Source: Granulicella sp.
GTDB lineage: Bacteria; Acidobacteriota; Terriglobia; Terriglobales; Acidobacteriaceae
Assembly (NCBI GenBank): GCA_025408425.1
Contig: JANXYX010000012.1
Coordinates: forward strand, 124,001 to 188,000
Length of the DNA stretch: 64,000 bases
Direction: 5' to 3'
Shown here piece after piece: positions 45,564-53,931 of the stretch. The notes below the pieces were generated by a model. The model was not told the DNA's origin and did not search any database. It saw only the letters and a program-made list of their open reading frames with translations. Numbering within the stretch: position 1 is the first letter of the stretch; each line of letters opens with the position of its first letter. Position numbers and translations under genes: made by a program.

Positions 45564-45603
45564 ATAGTGGAGTCAAGTGGTCAAAAAGGGAGCAAAGAGG
45601 ACC
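45564..45603 (+). promoter_or_regulatory. Four in-register MraZ boxes
   Basis: Four 10-base units abut at 45564, 45574, 45584 and 45594: ATAGTGGAGT, CAAGTGGTCA, AAAAGGGAGC and AAAGAGGACC. They fit the AAAGTGGNNN pattern reported for MraZ sites in mollicutes and the TGGGN-plus-five-base spacing of E. coli. They lie about 80 bases before mraZ. The rest of the 318-base gap (45367-45684) shows no gene; a promoter is presumed to overlap the boxes. Confidence 0.75.
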
Positions 45604-45684
45604 AACTCAGCCACATCTTGAGTGAATTCTACCTTCTGAGCTGACTTTTGGGCCGAGTTGAAGGTTTCAGGTATCGAGGTTGTT

Positions 45685-46125
45685 ATGTTTCGCGGCAATC
45701 ACCCAACACGCGTGGACGAGAAGGGCCGGCTGAAGTTGCCGGCTGAGTTCAAGCGCCGGGCTGATGAGCTGTACGGACCGCAGTTCTACATCACGAGCAA
45801 GGATGGGAAGCGTGCGGAGATTTATCCGCTGAAGGAGTGGGAAAAGATTGAGGAGAAGCTGGCCGCGATCCCTTCCATGAATCCGGCGAGGAAGAAGTTT
45901 CTGGACGTAACGAACTATTACGGCCAGATGGCAGAGATGGATGCGCAGGGCCGGTTGCTGATTCCACAGTTGTTGCGGGAGACGGCGAAGGTGACAGGCG
46001 AGGTTGTGGTGTTGGGCTCGCAGACGTTTTTAGAGGTTGTGAACCACGATTCGTTCAAGGCTGAGCTGGAATCGGCACCGCTGACGGAAGCAGACCAGGC
46101 AGCGCTGGCCGAGTTGGGGCTTTAG
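45685..46125 (+). CDS. mraZ: Transcriptional regulator MraZ
   Basis: MraZ is a ring-forming AbrB-like regulator that acts on the dcw cluster. Its double SpoVT-AbrB fold is clear, with FRGNHPTRVDEKGRLKLPAE at the start and MDAQGRLLIPQLLRETAKV in the second half. Both repeats carry the DxxGRLxxP motif. I start at ATG 45685 (MFRGNHPTRV), close to the E. coli start; the same-frame codons upstream are not needed. The 146-residue length is typical. The upstream boxes suggest autoregulation of the whole cluster. rsmH starts within about 40 bases of its stop. Confidence 0.97.
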   Translation: MFRGNHPTRVDEKGRLKLPAEFKRRADELYGPQFYITSKDGKRAEIYPLKEWEKIEEKLAAIPSMNPARKKFLDVTNYYGQMAEMDAQGRLLIPQLLRETAKVTGEVVVLGSQTFLEVVNHDSFKAELESAPLTEADQAALAELGL

Positions 46126-46161
46126 TTGGACGAGTTAGGCGATGCTCCCCAGGGAGAGCGC

Positions 46162-47058
46162 GTGGTGCGGAAGATGCAGCATGTGCCGGTTCTTTTAGAT
46201 GAAGTTTTGGAGTACCTGAATGTGCGGCCGGGCGGCGTGATTGTAGATGCGACGCTGGGGCTGGCGGGGCACTCAGCCGCGATTGCACGGCGGCTGGGAG
46301 GGGGAGGCAAGCTAATCTGCTTCGACCGCGACCCGGAGGCGATGGCAGCGGCGAAGGTTCGGCTGGAGGAAGTGAAGGCCGAGCTAGGCGACGAGATGCC
46401 GACGGTGGTGTATGAGCCGAGAGCGTTCTCAGAGGCCGCGAGCCAGATCAAGCCGGGAAGCCTGGATGGGTTGCTGGCGGACTTTGGAGTGAGCAGCCTG
46501 CAATTGGACGAGGCGCACAGAGGATTCAGTTTTCGGTCGGAAGGCCCGCTTGATATGCGGATGGATACGCGCAGCGGAGAGACGGCCGAGCAAGTGGTAA
46601 ATCAGGAAGACGAAAACGAACTCGCCGACCTGATTTACGAATTCGGAGAGGAAAGGAGGTCGCGGAGAATCGCCAGAGCCATTGTTAGGGCCCGGCCGAT
46701 TACGACAACAGCGGAATTGGCTCGAATCGTATCGGCTGCGGCCCCATCAATGAAAGGCGACAAGATTCATCCCGCTACACGGACCTTTCAAGCACTTCGG
46801 ATTCGAGTGAATAACGAGTTGGGAGAGATTGAGTCGCTGCTGAAGAGCGCGCCATCTCTGTTGAAGCCGGGCGGCAGGCTGGTGTTGATCAGCTTCCACT
46901 CTTTGGAAGACCGGCTGGTAAAAGATGCATTCCGTGAGGCTGGCCGGAGCAAGGTATTTGAGGTTTTGACGAAGAAGCCGGTGGTAGCGGCGGAGCAAGA
47001 GCAGCTAAGAAATCCGCGATCCAGAAGCGCTAAGCTTCGGGCCGCCGAAAAAGTTTAG
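46162..47058 (+). CDS. rsmH: 16S rRNA (cytosine1402-N4)-methyltransferase
   Basis: RsmH (MraW) methylates N4 of C1402 in the ribosomal P site using SAM. It begins MQHVPVLLDEVLEYLN, carries VDATLGLAGHSAAIARRLGG (SAM site) and LADFGVSSLQLDEAHRGFSF, and ends with SFHSLEDRLVKDAFRE. The start is uncertain: GTG 46162 or 46165 follow GGGAGAG at a good distance, while ATG 46174 is a little far from it. The frame is open to 46126. The length near 299 is normal. A 240-base gap with structure separates it from ftsL. Confidence 0.95.
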   Translation: MVRKMQHVPVLLDEVLEYLNVRPGGVIVDATLGLAGHSAAIARRLGGGGKLICFDRDPEAMAAAKVRLEEVKAELGDEMPTVVYEPRAFSEAASQIKPGSLDGLLADFGVSSLQLDEAHRGFSFRSEGPLDMRMDTRSGETAEQVVNQEDENELADLIYEFGEERRSRRIARAIVRARPITTTAELARIVSAAAPSMKGDKIHPATRTFQALRIRVNNELGEIESLLKSAPSLLKPGGRLVLISFHSLEDRLVKDAFREAGRSKVFEVLTKKPVVAAEQEQLRNPRSRSAKLRAAEKV

Positions 47059-47083
47059 GTTTTCCACTTCTCTGGAGAGATTT

Positions 47084-47111
47084 TTGCACTGTAAATGGTG
47101 CACTCTAAAGA
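47084..47111 (+). promoter_or_regulatory. Candidate promoter upstream of ftsL
   Basis: TTGCAC (47084-47089) and TAAAGA (47106-47111) are 16 bases apart, a plausible sigma-70 pair. Transcription from here would start just before the structured segment at 47128-47217. Confidence 0.3.
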
Positions 47112-47127
47112 GATGTATATAACGAGT

Positions 47128-47217
47128 GATCGGGCCGGGGTTGTCCCACCTTCTTTCAGGCGAAAGACAACTCTGTAACAAAAAGTCCCCTCCTCCGACA
47201 GCGATCCCGGCCCGGTT
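47128..47217 (+). ncRNA. Structured leader RNA candidate between rsmH and ftsL
   Basis: An outer helix pairs CGGGCCGGG (47131-47139) perfectly with CCCGGCCCG (47206-47214) and can extend by three weaker pairs. Inside, GTTGTC (47140-47145) pairs with GACAAC (47166-47171) and encloses a CTTTC/GAAAG hairpin. CTGT (47173-47176) pairs with ACAG (47198-47201) and encloses a loop containing CCCCTCCTCC (47187-47196). This is a three-way-junction layout. The loop is complementary to Shine-Dalgarno-type GGAG/GAGG sequences such as those at 47228-47233 and 47285-47290. I know no named RNA family that fits. Confidence 0.55.
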
Positions 47218-47298
47218 CGTAATTCGAGGAGAGTGGCGCAAGTTTAGTCCGGGTGAGTCCTGGGCAGGAATCGGCAAGAAGAGAAGTGAGGTGCGGCG

Positions 47299-47823
47299 AT
47301 GGCAACGACGGCGATGGCAGGACAACAGATCGAGATGATGGGTGCGCGGCGGGAGACCACGAGCCGCGCGCAATCGTTGGCCGAGCGGAATCGTACGCTG
47401 TTTGAGGCGCAGAAGAAGGCTCGGCGGGGGCCGACGCCTGAGGTTTTTTTTACGAAGCACATCGACAACAGCCGCATTGTGAAGGCGGACGACCCTGAGC
47501 GTCGGCGCGAGATGCGTCAGTTCACGGGTGTGATGAGTGTTCTGTTTTTGCTGGTGATGGTTTATGTATGGCAGCACTTTACTGCTATTGAGATTGGCTA
47601 TCACGTTGAAGCGCAGAAGCAGCAGGTGGAGCAGTTGCGTGAGGAGAATCGGCAGTTGCGGTTGAGCGAGGCCCAGTTGACCGATCCGGGCCGGATCGAC
47701 CGGATTGCGAAGCAGTTAGGATTGGATGCTCCTCAGCCTGGACAGGTGGTTCGATCTGAGGGCGGGGATCCGAATGCGCCGGTTGTGGCTCAGGCTGGAG
47801 CTCCAACTGTGTCTCTACAGTAG
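47299..47823 (+). CDS. ftsL: Cell division protein FtsL
   Basis: FtsL is a bitopic inner-membrane protein that joins FtsB and FtsQ and activates septal synthesis. The 174-residue product has a long soluble N-terminus, one membrane helix (TGVMSVLFLLVMVYVWQHF, about 76-94) and a periplasmic coiled coil (EIGYHVEAQKQQVEQLREEN). The DPGRIDRIAKQLGLDAPQPG end is a typical FtsL C-terminus. Identification rests on location and shape, because FtsL sequences diverge strongly. The N-terminus is longer than in E. coli. ATG 47299 follows GAGGTGCGGCG. Confidence 0.82.
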   Translation: MATTAMAGQQIEMMGARRETTSRAQSLAERNRTLFEAQKKARRGPTPEVFFTKHIDNSRIVKADDPERRREMRQFTGVMSVLFLLVMVYVWQHFTAIEIGYHVEAQKQQVEQLREENRQLRLSEAQLTDPGRIDRIAKQLGLDAPQPGQVVRSEGGDPNAPVVAQAGAPTVSLQ

Positions 47824-47870
47824 CGCGGTGCGTTAGTCTTTATAAGTAGTGAGTGGGATCAGGATTAGTG

Positions 47871-50216
47871 ATGAATAAGGCGCCACGGCAGACGTTGACC
47901 GCTCCAATACGGCGGATTCGATTCGTCCACGTGGCGCTGATTTTTTGTGCCTGGACGATGGTGATTGGGCTGCGTCTGGGGTGGCTGCAGGTGGTTCGTC
48001 ATCAGCATTATGTTGAAACTGCGGCGAAACAGCAGCAGCGCACGTTTGAGGTAGCTCCTCGGCGCGGTGTGTTGTATGACCGCAATCTGCGTGAGTTGGC
48101 GATGACGGTGCTGGTGGACAGCGTCTATGCTGTGCCGTCCGAGCTAGGAGAGAACAGAGGAACTGCAGCGGAGTTGTTGGCCGAGATCGTACATGCGGAT
48201 CCGCGGGACAACTTTACGTCGAAGCAGCAGATGCTGGCTCGGTTCAATGCGTCGAGGAACTTCGCGTGGGTGGCGCGGCGGCTCGATCCAGATACAGCGA
48301 CGCGGGTGCGCGAGCTGAACCTGAAGGGTGTGTATCTGCAGAAAGAGTTCAAGCGGTTCTATCCGAACAATGATCTGGCGGCGCAGGTGCTGGGGTATGT
48401 TGGAACGGACGACATTGGATTGGGTGGGTTGGAGCGGCAGTTTGACGATGACATGCATGGAGCGCCGGGGCACATGGTGATCGGTGTGGATGCGAAGCGT
48501 CAGGCATTGACGAGCGAAGAGAGCCAGCCGATGGCGGGCGAGAACCTGGTCTTGTCGATCGATGCAAACATCCAGTACATGGCTGAGCGGGCGCTGGATG
48601 CGCAGATGGAGAAGGTAAAGGCGCTGCACGGAACTGTGGTGGTACAGGATCCGCACACCGGGCAGATTCTGGCGTTGGCGGTTTCGCCGCGGTTTAATCC
48701 GAATGATCAGCGCCACATGGATGCGAGTGTGCTGTCGAATCTGGCTGTGAGCGATGTGTATGAGCCGGGCTCGACGTTCAAGCTGGTGACCTATTCGGCG
48801 GCGCTCGACGCTGCCGGTGTGCAGCCGACGGACATGGTGGATTGTCAAGGTGGCGCGATGACGATGTACGGCCGCACCCTGCATGACGACAAGACCGATC
48901 ACTTCGGCGTTGTAACTGTGCAGTATGCGCTGGAGCACTCGAGCGATGTGGGTGCTGCGAAGATGGCGCTGAAGCTGGGGTCCGACAAATTTTATAAGTA
49001 CATCAAGGGGTATGGCTTTGGTGACCGCTCGGGGATTGAGCTTCCGAGCGAGACACGAGGGTTGCTGCGAGCGCCGCACAAGTGGGGAGCGACGAGCATT
49101 CTGTCGATCGCGATTGGGCAGGAGATTGGTGTGACTCCGGTGCAGCTTGTGACGATGGTGAGCACCATTGCGAATGGCGGGGTGTATATGCCGCCGCATG
49201 TGCTTTTGGAGTCAACCGACCAGATGAAGGGCGATCCGCGGCTGCAGCCGATTGCGTTCCACCCTGCGAATCAGTTGCCGGCGACGCTTCCGGATGGAGC
49301 GCATCGCGTGATCACCGAATTGACCTCGGCAAAGATGCGGATGATGATGCAGGGGATTGTGACCGAGGGGACGGGATCGCAGGCGAAGCTGAATGGGTAC
49401 AGTTCGGCCGGGAAGACAGGAACTGCGCAGAAGATCGACGTTGCGACGCACACGTACTCGCACACAAAGCTGGTGGCTAGTTTTGCGGGATTTGCTCCGG
49501 TAAGCAATCCGGCGATCTCGGTGACTGTGGTGATTGATACGCCGACGGTTGGGGCGAGCAAGTATGGCGGTGCGGTAAGCGCTCCAGTGTTTGCGGATGT
49601 GGCGCAGCAGGTGCTGGAGTATCTGGGGGTTCCGCATGATCAGCCGCTGAAGACGAAGAAAGAGATGCTGGCGTCGGCACAGAAGGATGGCTTTGACGAG
49701 ACTCCGCAGGATAATGGGGCTGATCTCGATTCGTTGTTCTCCGAGGTTAATAATCTGCCGGCGGATGATCCGCTACGAGCATCCAACAGCGCTACGGGTG
49801 GGACTGTGGCTGCTGCGGAGCAGAGTGCGAAAGAAGAGGCTCCGGTATCGCGAGCGGCTGTGGTGAAGAAGCCTACGATGATGAATCTGCTTCCGGCCAA
49901 AGTCGTTGCGGCCTTCCATGCGAATGGTGGGACAACGTCTACGATGCCGGATGCGCGAGCGGGCGAGACGGCTACCCTGGTTGCACCGAAGGTTGGGCCT
50001 CGGATGCAGGGGAAGGGCGCAGTGACGGTGGATTCAGGGCAGCGTGTGGCAGTGCCGGAGTTTGTTGGGTCGGCGTTGCGGACCGTGGTGGAAAAGGCTG
50101 GTGCCGCGGGATTGCGGGTGCAGACGGTGGGGAGTGGGCTGGCTCGGGAACAGGTTCCGGTGGCGGGAACGATGGTGCCATCTGGTACTGAGGTTGTCGT
50201 TCGGTTTACGCGATAG
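47871..50216 (+). CDS. ftsI: Septal peptidoglycan transpeptidase (PBP3-type) with C-terminal PASTA domain
   Basis: FtsI crosslinks septal peptidoglycan. It has one N-terminal helix (FVHVALIFCAWTMVIGLRLG), a pedestal domain, and a transpeptidase with S301-T-F-K304 as the active site, an SSD (SxN-like) motif (EHSSDVGAAKMA) and K515-T-G in SSAGKTGTAQ. A Ser/Pro/Ala-rich linker (near 600-710) leads to one PASTA domain (PEFVGSALRTVVEKAGAAGL). At 781 residues it exceeds E. coli FtsI (588). The PASTA domain is more often seen in Gram-positive PBPs. I start at ATG 47871. Confidence 0.95.
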   Translation: MNKAPRQTLTAPIRRIRFVHVALIFCAWTMVIGLRLGWLQVVRHQHYVETAAKQQQRTFEVAPRRGVLYDRNLRELAMTVLVDSVYAVPSELGENRGTAAELLAEIVHADPRDNFTSKQQMLARFNASRNFAWVARRLDPDTATRVRELNLKGVYLQKEFKRFYPNNDLAAQVLGYVGTDDIGLGGLERQFDDDMHGAPGHMVIGVDAKRQALTSEESQPMAGENLVLSIDANIQYMAERALDAQMEKVKALHGTVVVQDPHTGQILALAVSPRFNPNDQRHMDASVLSNLAVSDVYEPGSTFKLVTYSAALDAAGVQPTDMVDCQGGAMTMYGRTLHDDKTDHFGVVTVQYALEHSSDVGAAKMALKLGSDKFYKYIKGYGFGDRSGIELPSETRGLLRAPHKWGATSILSIAIGQEIGVTPVQLVTMVSTIANGGVYMPPHVLLESTDQMKGDPRLQPIAFHPANQLPATLPDGAHRVITELTSAKMRMMMQGIVTEGTGSQAKLNGYSSAGKTGTAQKIDVATHTYSHTKLVASFAGFAPVSNPAISVTVVIDTPTVGASKYGGAVSAPVFADVAQQVLEYLGVPHDQPLKTKKEMLASAQKDGFDETPQDNGADLDSLFSEVNNLPADDPLRASNSATGGTVAAAEQSAKEEAPVSRAAVVKKPTMMNLLPAKVVAAFHANGGTTSTMPDARAGETATLVAPKVGPRMQGKGAVTVDSGQRVAVPEFVGSALRTVVEKAGAAGLRVQTVGSGLAREQVPVAGTMVPSGTEVVVRFTR

Positions 50217-50284
50217 GCTGCGGATTTGTAACTGTGCTGATGGCGCGAAGACTTTGATGGGTGGTCGGCTTAGAATCGGTGGAT

Positions 50285-51778
50285 ATGCTTTGGAATGATG
50301 CGTTGGCGGACGTTGCGGTGATGGAGTGCGTGAGTGCTCCTGTGGAAGTTACCGGGGTGGAGTATGACTCGCGGCGAGTGGGTCGAGGAGATGTCTTTGT
50401 CGCGATGCGGGGTGGGGTTGCGGATGGGAATCGGTTTATAGAGCAGGCTATTGCGCAGGGCGCTGCTGCAGTGGTGACGGACTCACGCAAGTCGTGTGAG
50501 GCATTGCGGCGGGATCACGCGGAGGTGGGTGTGGCGCTGGTGGAGCGCGGGCGGAGAGCACTGGCGGGGATTGCTGCGAACGTGCTGGGGCATCCGGAAC
50601 GAACTCTGAAGGTAAGTTCTGTGACGGGGACGAATGGGAAGACGACGACGGCGTTTCTGCTGGAGCAGATGCTGCGGAGTGTGGGCCGGAAGTGTGTGCT
50701 GATCGGGACTATCGAAACGCATGTGGGCGACGAGGTGAGAGCCAGCGAGCATACGACGCCGGAGGCTTCCGACTTGCTTCGTATCTTTGCGGATGGTGTG
50801 ATGGCTGGGGCAACTGAGGCGGTGATGGAGATGTCTAGCCATGCTCTGGAGCAGGAGCGTGTGTGGGGCGTGCCCGTGGATGTGGGGATTTTTACGAATT
50901 TGACGCAGGACCATTTGGATTACCACGGGACGATGGAGAGCTATTTTGCGGCGAAGGCACGGTTGTTTGAGGGGGTGGGTGCTGCGCCGCCGCGGGTGGC
51001 GGTGATCAATCTGGATGATGCTGCTGGGGAGCGGTTGTTGGGGATTGCAGCGCGATCACAGGTGTTGGGATATGGGATGGAGGGCCGGGGGGAGTTTTGC
51101 GCAGAGGGTGTGACGATGCGCGCGGGGGAGACTCGGTTTGTGATGAAGACACCTGTGGGGGAGGTGGAGATGCGATCTCCGCTGACGGGGCTGGTGAATG
51201 TGTACAACCTGCTGGCGGCGAGTGCGGCGGCGTGGGCGCGGGGATTGACGCTGGAACAGATAGCCGTGGGGGCTTCGGCGGGGGCGCAGGTGCCGGGGCG
51301 GTTTCAGGTGGTTCCGGCTGGTGATACGGGGATTACCGTGGTGGTGGATTATGCGCATACGGATGATGCGCTGCGGAATCTGATTGCGCTGGCGCGGAAG
51401 TTGGTGAAGGAGCGCGGTGGGCGGGTGATTACGCTGTTTGGTTGTGGTGGGGATCGAGATAAGACGAAAAGACCGCGGATGGGGCGGGCTGCGGGTGAAG
51501 GGAGTGATCTGGTGGTGTTGACGAGTGATAATCCTCGGAATGAAGAGCCGATGACGATTATTGAGGAGGCTCTAGCGGGGGTGAAGGAGACTGGGACGAC
51601 TTGCATTGTGGAGGAGGACCGGGCGGGGGCGATTGAGATTGCGATTCGTGCGGCGCGGGCGGGGGATATTGTTTTGATTGCGGGCAAAGGGCACGAGAAG
51701 GTGCAGATTCTGAGTGATGGGACTGTGCCGTTTGATGATGTGGCTGTGGCTGCTGGTGTGTTGAAGGAGATTGGATGA
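50285..51778 (+). CDS. murE: UDP-MurNAc-tripeptide synthetase
   Basis: MurE adds the third amino acid to UDP-MurNAc-L-Ala-D-Glu. It has the Mur ligase layout with the P-loop VTGTNGKTTTAFLLEQML, central DYAHTDDALRNLIAL and GDRDKTKRPRMG. The SDNPRNEEP motif predicts use of meso-diaminopimelate rather than lysine. ATG 50285 (MLWNDALADV) is chosen over the frame opening at 50261. The last four bases overlap murF (ATGA), so translation is coupled. Confidence 0.96.
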   Translation: MLWNDALADVAVMECVSAPVEVTGVEYDSRRVGRGDVFVAMRGGVADGNRFIEQAIAQGAAAVVTDSRKSCEALRRDHAEVGVALVERGRRALAGIAANVLGHPERTLKVSSVTGTNGKTTTAFLLEQMLRSVGRKCVLIGTIETHVGDEVRASEHTTPEASDLLRIFADGVMAGATEAVMEMSSHALEQERVWGVPVDVGIFTNLTQDHLDYHGTMESYFAAKARLFEGVGAAPPRVAVINLDDAAGERLLGIAARSQVLGYGMEGRGEFCAEGVTMRAGETRFVMKTPVGEVEMRSPLTGLVNVYNLLAASAAAWARGLTLEQIAVGASAGAQVPGRFQVVPAGDTGITVVVDYAHTDDALRNLIALARKLVKERGGRVITLFGCGGDRDKTKRPRMGRAAGEGSDLVVLTSDNPRNEEPMTIIEEALAGVKETGTTCIVEEDRAGAIEIAIRAARAGDIVLIAGKGHEKVQILSDGTVPFDDVAVAAGVLKEIG

Positions 51779-53154
51779 AGCTGACGTTGGGGCAGGTTGC
51801 GGATTGGATTCATGCGGATGGAGAGTTTGATACTTCTGCGGAGGCGGTGGGGTACTCGATTGACTCGCGGACGATTGGTGCGAGGGAACTGTTTTTTGCG
51901 GTGAGGGGTGAGCGGCTGGATGGGCATGAGTATGTTCAGGCGGCGCTGGCGAATGGCGCGGTGGCGGCGGTGGTGAGCAATGGATGGCTGGTGCCGGCGG
52001 AGGTGGATGAGGCTCGGCTGCTGATGGTTGCGGATGGCGAGGACTGCGTGCTGAGCGCGTTGCAGATGCTGGCGCATGCGGTACGCAAGGATTGGGGCGG
52101 GCGAGTGATTGGGGTGACGGGGTCGGCAGGGAAGACTACGACGAAGGATGCGGTGGCTCAGGTACTGGGGGCGCGATTCAATGTGCTGAAGTCGGCGGGG
52201 AATTTGAATAATGCGTTTGGGTTGCCGCTGCAGTTGTTGAAGCTGGAGCGGGAGCATGAGGTTGCAGTGATTGAGATGGGGATGAATCACGCCGGGGAGA
52301 TTGCTGCGCTGACAAAGATTGCAGAGCCGGATTGGGCGGTGGTGAGCAACGTTGCTCCGGTGCATATGGAGTTTTTTCCGGATGGATTGGCGGGGATTGC
52401 GCGGGCGAAGTATGAGTTGATTGAGGCGTTGCCTGCGGATGGGGTGGCGGTGCTGAACTTTGATGATGAGTATGTGAAGGAGTTTGGGCGAGGGATGGGG
52501 GCTCGGGCGGTGCTGTATGGAATGGGTGTTGGGGCGGAGGTGCGAGCGGAGAATGTGGTTGAAGTAGGGGTGGATGGTATGGAGTTCGATGTGGTGGCGC
52601 ATGGGGAGCGCGCGAGGGTGAAGCTGCGGCTGCTGGGGCGGCACAATGTGCTGAACGCTTTGGCGGCGATTGCGGTGGGTCTGCGGAGCGGGATGGCTTT
52701 GAGTGAGTGTGCTGCTGCGATGGGTGAGATGCGGGCCGGGGACAAGCGTGGTGAGGTGTTGGAGTGGCGTGGAGCGGTGTTGGTGAATGACTGCTATAAC
52801 TCGAATCCGCGGGCGCTGGATGCGATGGTGGATGCGCTGATGGCGATGCCGGCGGGGCGGCATATTGTGGTTGCGGGGGAGATGCTGGAGTTGGGGTCTG
52901 GGGCTGCGAAGTTGCATGCAAGTTGTGGTAAACGGATGGCTGAACGTGGTGTGAATGTGGTGATTGGGGTGGGTGGAGTGGCAGCAAATTTGGTGGAGGC
53001 TGCGCGTGGGGGTGGGGCGGAGGCGTTTTTCATGTCGACGCCGGAAGAGGCTGGGGCCTGGCTGGAGGCTAATGTGCGGGCGGGGGATGCGGTGTTGTTG
53101 AAGGCTTCGCGTGGGGTGCGGCTGGAGAGGTCGCTGGCGGCGCTGGAGAGTTAG
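51775..53154 (+). CDS. murF: UDP-MurNAc-tripeptide:D-Ala-D-Ala ligase
   Basis: MurF attaches D-alanyl-D-alanine. Its ATP site reads VTGSAGKTTTKDAVAQVLG. NNAFGLPLQLLKLEREHEV, then MGMNHAGEIAALTKIAEPDW and NDCYNSNPRALDAMVDALM are typical MurF segments. The 459-residue length fits. It begins in the last four bases of murE. The next gene (DUF3237) starts 54 bases later and interrupts the usual murF-mraY order. Confidence 0.96.
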   Translation: MKLTLGQVADWIHADGEFDTSAEAVGYSIDSRTIGARELFFAVRGERLDGHEYVQAALANGAVAAVVSNGWLVPAEVDEARLLMVADGEDCVLSALQMLAHAVRKDWGGRVIGVTGSAGKTTTKDAVAQVLGARFNVLKSAGNLNNAFGLPLQLLKLEREHEVAVIEMGMNHAGEIAALTKIAEPDWAVVSNVAPVHMEFFPDGLAGIARAKYELIEALPADGVAVLNFDDEYVKEFGRGMGARAVLYGMGVGAEVRAENVVEVGVDGMEFDVVAHGERARVKLRLLGRHNVLNALAAIAVGLRSGMALSECAAAMGEMRAGDKRGEVLEWRGAVLVNDCYNSNPRALDAMVDALMAMPAGRHIVVAGEMLELGSGAAKLHASCGKRMAERGVNVVIGVGGVAANLVEAARGGGAEAFFMSTPEEAGAWLEANVRAGDAVLLKASRGVRLERSLAALES

Positions 53155-53208
53155 GCTGCTCAGGGACGGTAGATGCGGTAGTCTACTCGTCTTGATGGCG
53201 GAGGTTTG

Positions 53209-53799
53209 ATGAGGTTTACGCGGCGCGGTGTATTGGGAATGGCTGGGTTGATGTGGGCTGGCTGGCCGATGCGTTTGTTTGCGAGTGTGGCGCAGGGTGA
53301 GGAGAAGAAGATTATGGCGAATGGGGCGGCAAAAGCGCCGGTGACGGTTCCGGGGCTGGAGTTCTGTTTTGAGCTGTTTGTGGAGATCGATGCTCCTTTG
53401 GATCTTGGGGAGACTCATCATGGGCATCGGAGGATTGTTCCGATTGCTGGCGGACGGTTTGAAGGACCGAGGCTTGAGGGGACGATCGTTCCGGGAGGTG
53501 CAGACTGGCAGGTGATCCATCCGGACGGCGTGGTGGATATCGATACTCGGTATACGTTGAAGACTAAGGCTGGAGCGCTGGTTTATCTGAAGAATGCGGG
53601 GCTGCGGTATGCGACCCCGGCAGTGACGAAGCGGATGACGGCGGGCGAGTTGGTGGCACCATCGGAGTACTATTTCCGGACGAATCCGGTGTTTGAGACT
53701 TCGGCGCCGGAGCTGCAGTGGATGGTGCAATCGCTGTTTGTGGGAGTGGCGGAGCGCCGGCCGCATGATGTGAGTGTGCAGGTGTGGCGGGTGATGTAG
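53209..53799 (+). CDS. Exported DUF3237 protein inside the dcw cluster
   Basis: The 196-residue protein begins MRFTRRGVLGMAGLMWAGWP, a twin-arginine-type signal sequence, followed by a short linker. The DUF3237 domain (about 45-190) includes PGLEFCFELFVEID, HGHRRIVPIAGGRFEGPRL and KNAGLRYATPAV. Its function is unknown. GGCGGAGGT precedes ATG 53209. It lies between murF and mraY in the same direction, so it is either part of the operon or a late insertion. Its presence here is not expected from the textbook dcw order. Confidence 0.8.
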   Translation: MRFTRRGVLGMAGLMWAGWPMRLFASVAQGEEKKIMANGAAKAPVTVPGLEFCFELFVEIDAPLDLGETHHGHRRIVPIAGGRFEGPRLEGTIVPGGADWQVIHPDGVVDIDTRYTLKTKAGALVYLKNAGLRYATPAVTKRMTAGELVAPSEYYFRTNPVFETSAPELQWMVQSLFVGVAERRPHDVSVQVWRVM

Positions 53800-53931
53800 A
53801 TGTCTACGGGTGGCAGGGGGGTGGCTTGGTTCCGGCAGAGATAATCACAAGGGTGCGGGCGATGGGGCTGTTAAGATAGCTTTGACCCGTCGCGGGATAT
53901 TTGCAGGGCTGCGGGTGATGAGGCGGGTGCT

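Noticed and set aside
47250..47290. Resemblance of the last part of the ftsL leader to a c-di-AMP (ydaO) riboswitch
   Set aside because: Only a short GGGTGAGTCC-like stretch is shared; the conserved core and pseudoknots are not seen.
47126..47338. Plus-strand frame of 70 codons in the rsmH-ftsL gap
   Set aside because: It overlaps the ftsL start in another frame and covers the structured RNA; the sequence is not protein-like.
51349..53766. Very long open frame (805 codons) on the minus strand across murE-murF
   Set aside because: It is the antisense shadow of two certain genes. High GC at third positions keeps stop codons rare, and the composition is rich in Arg/His/Pro.
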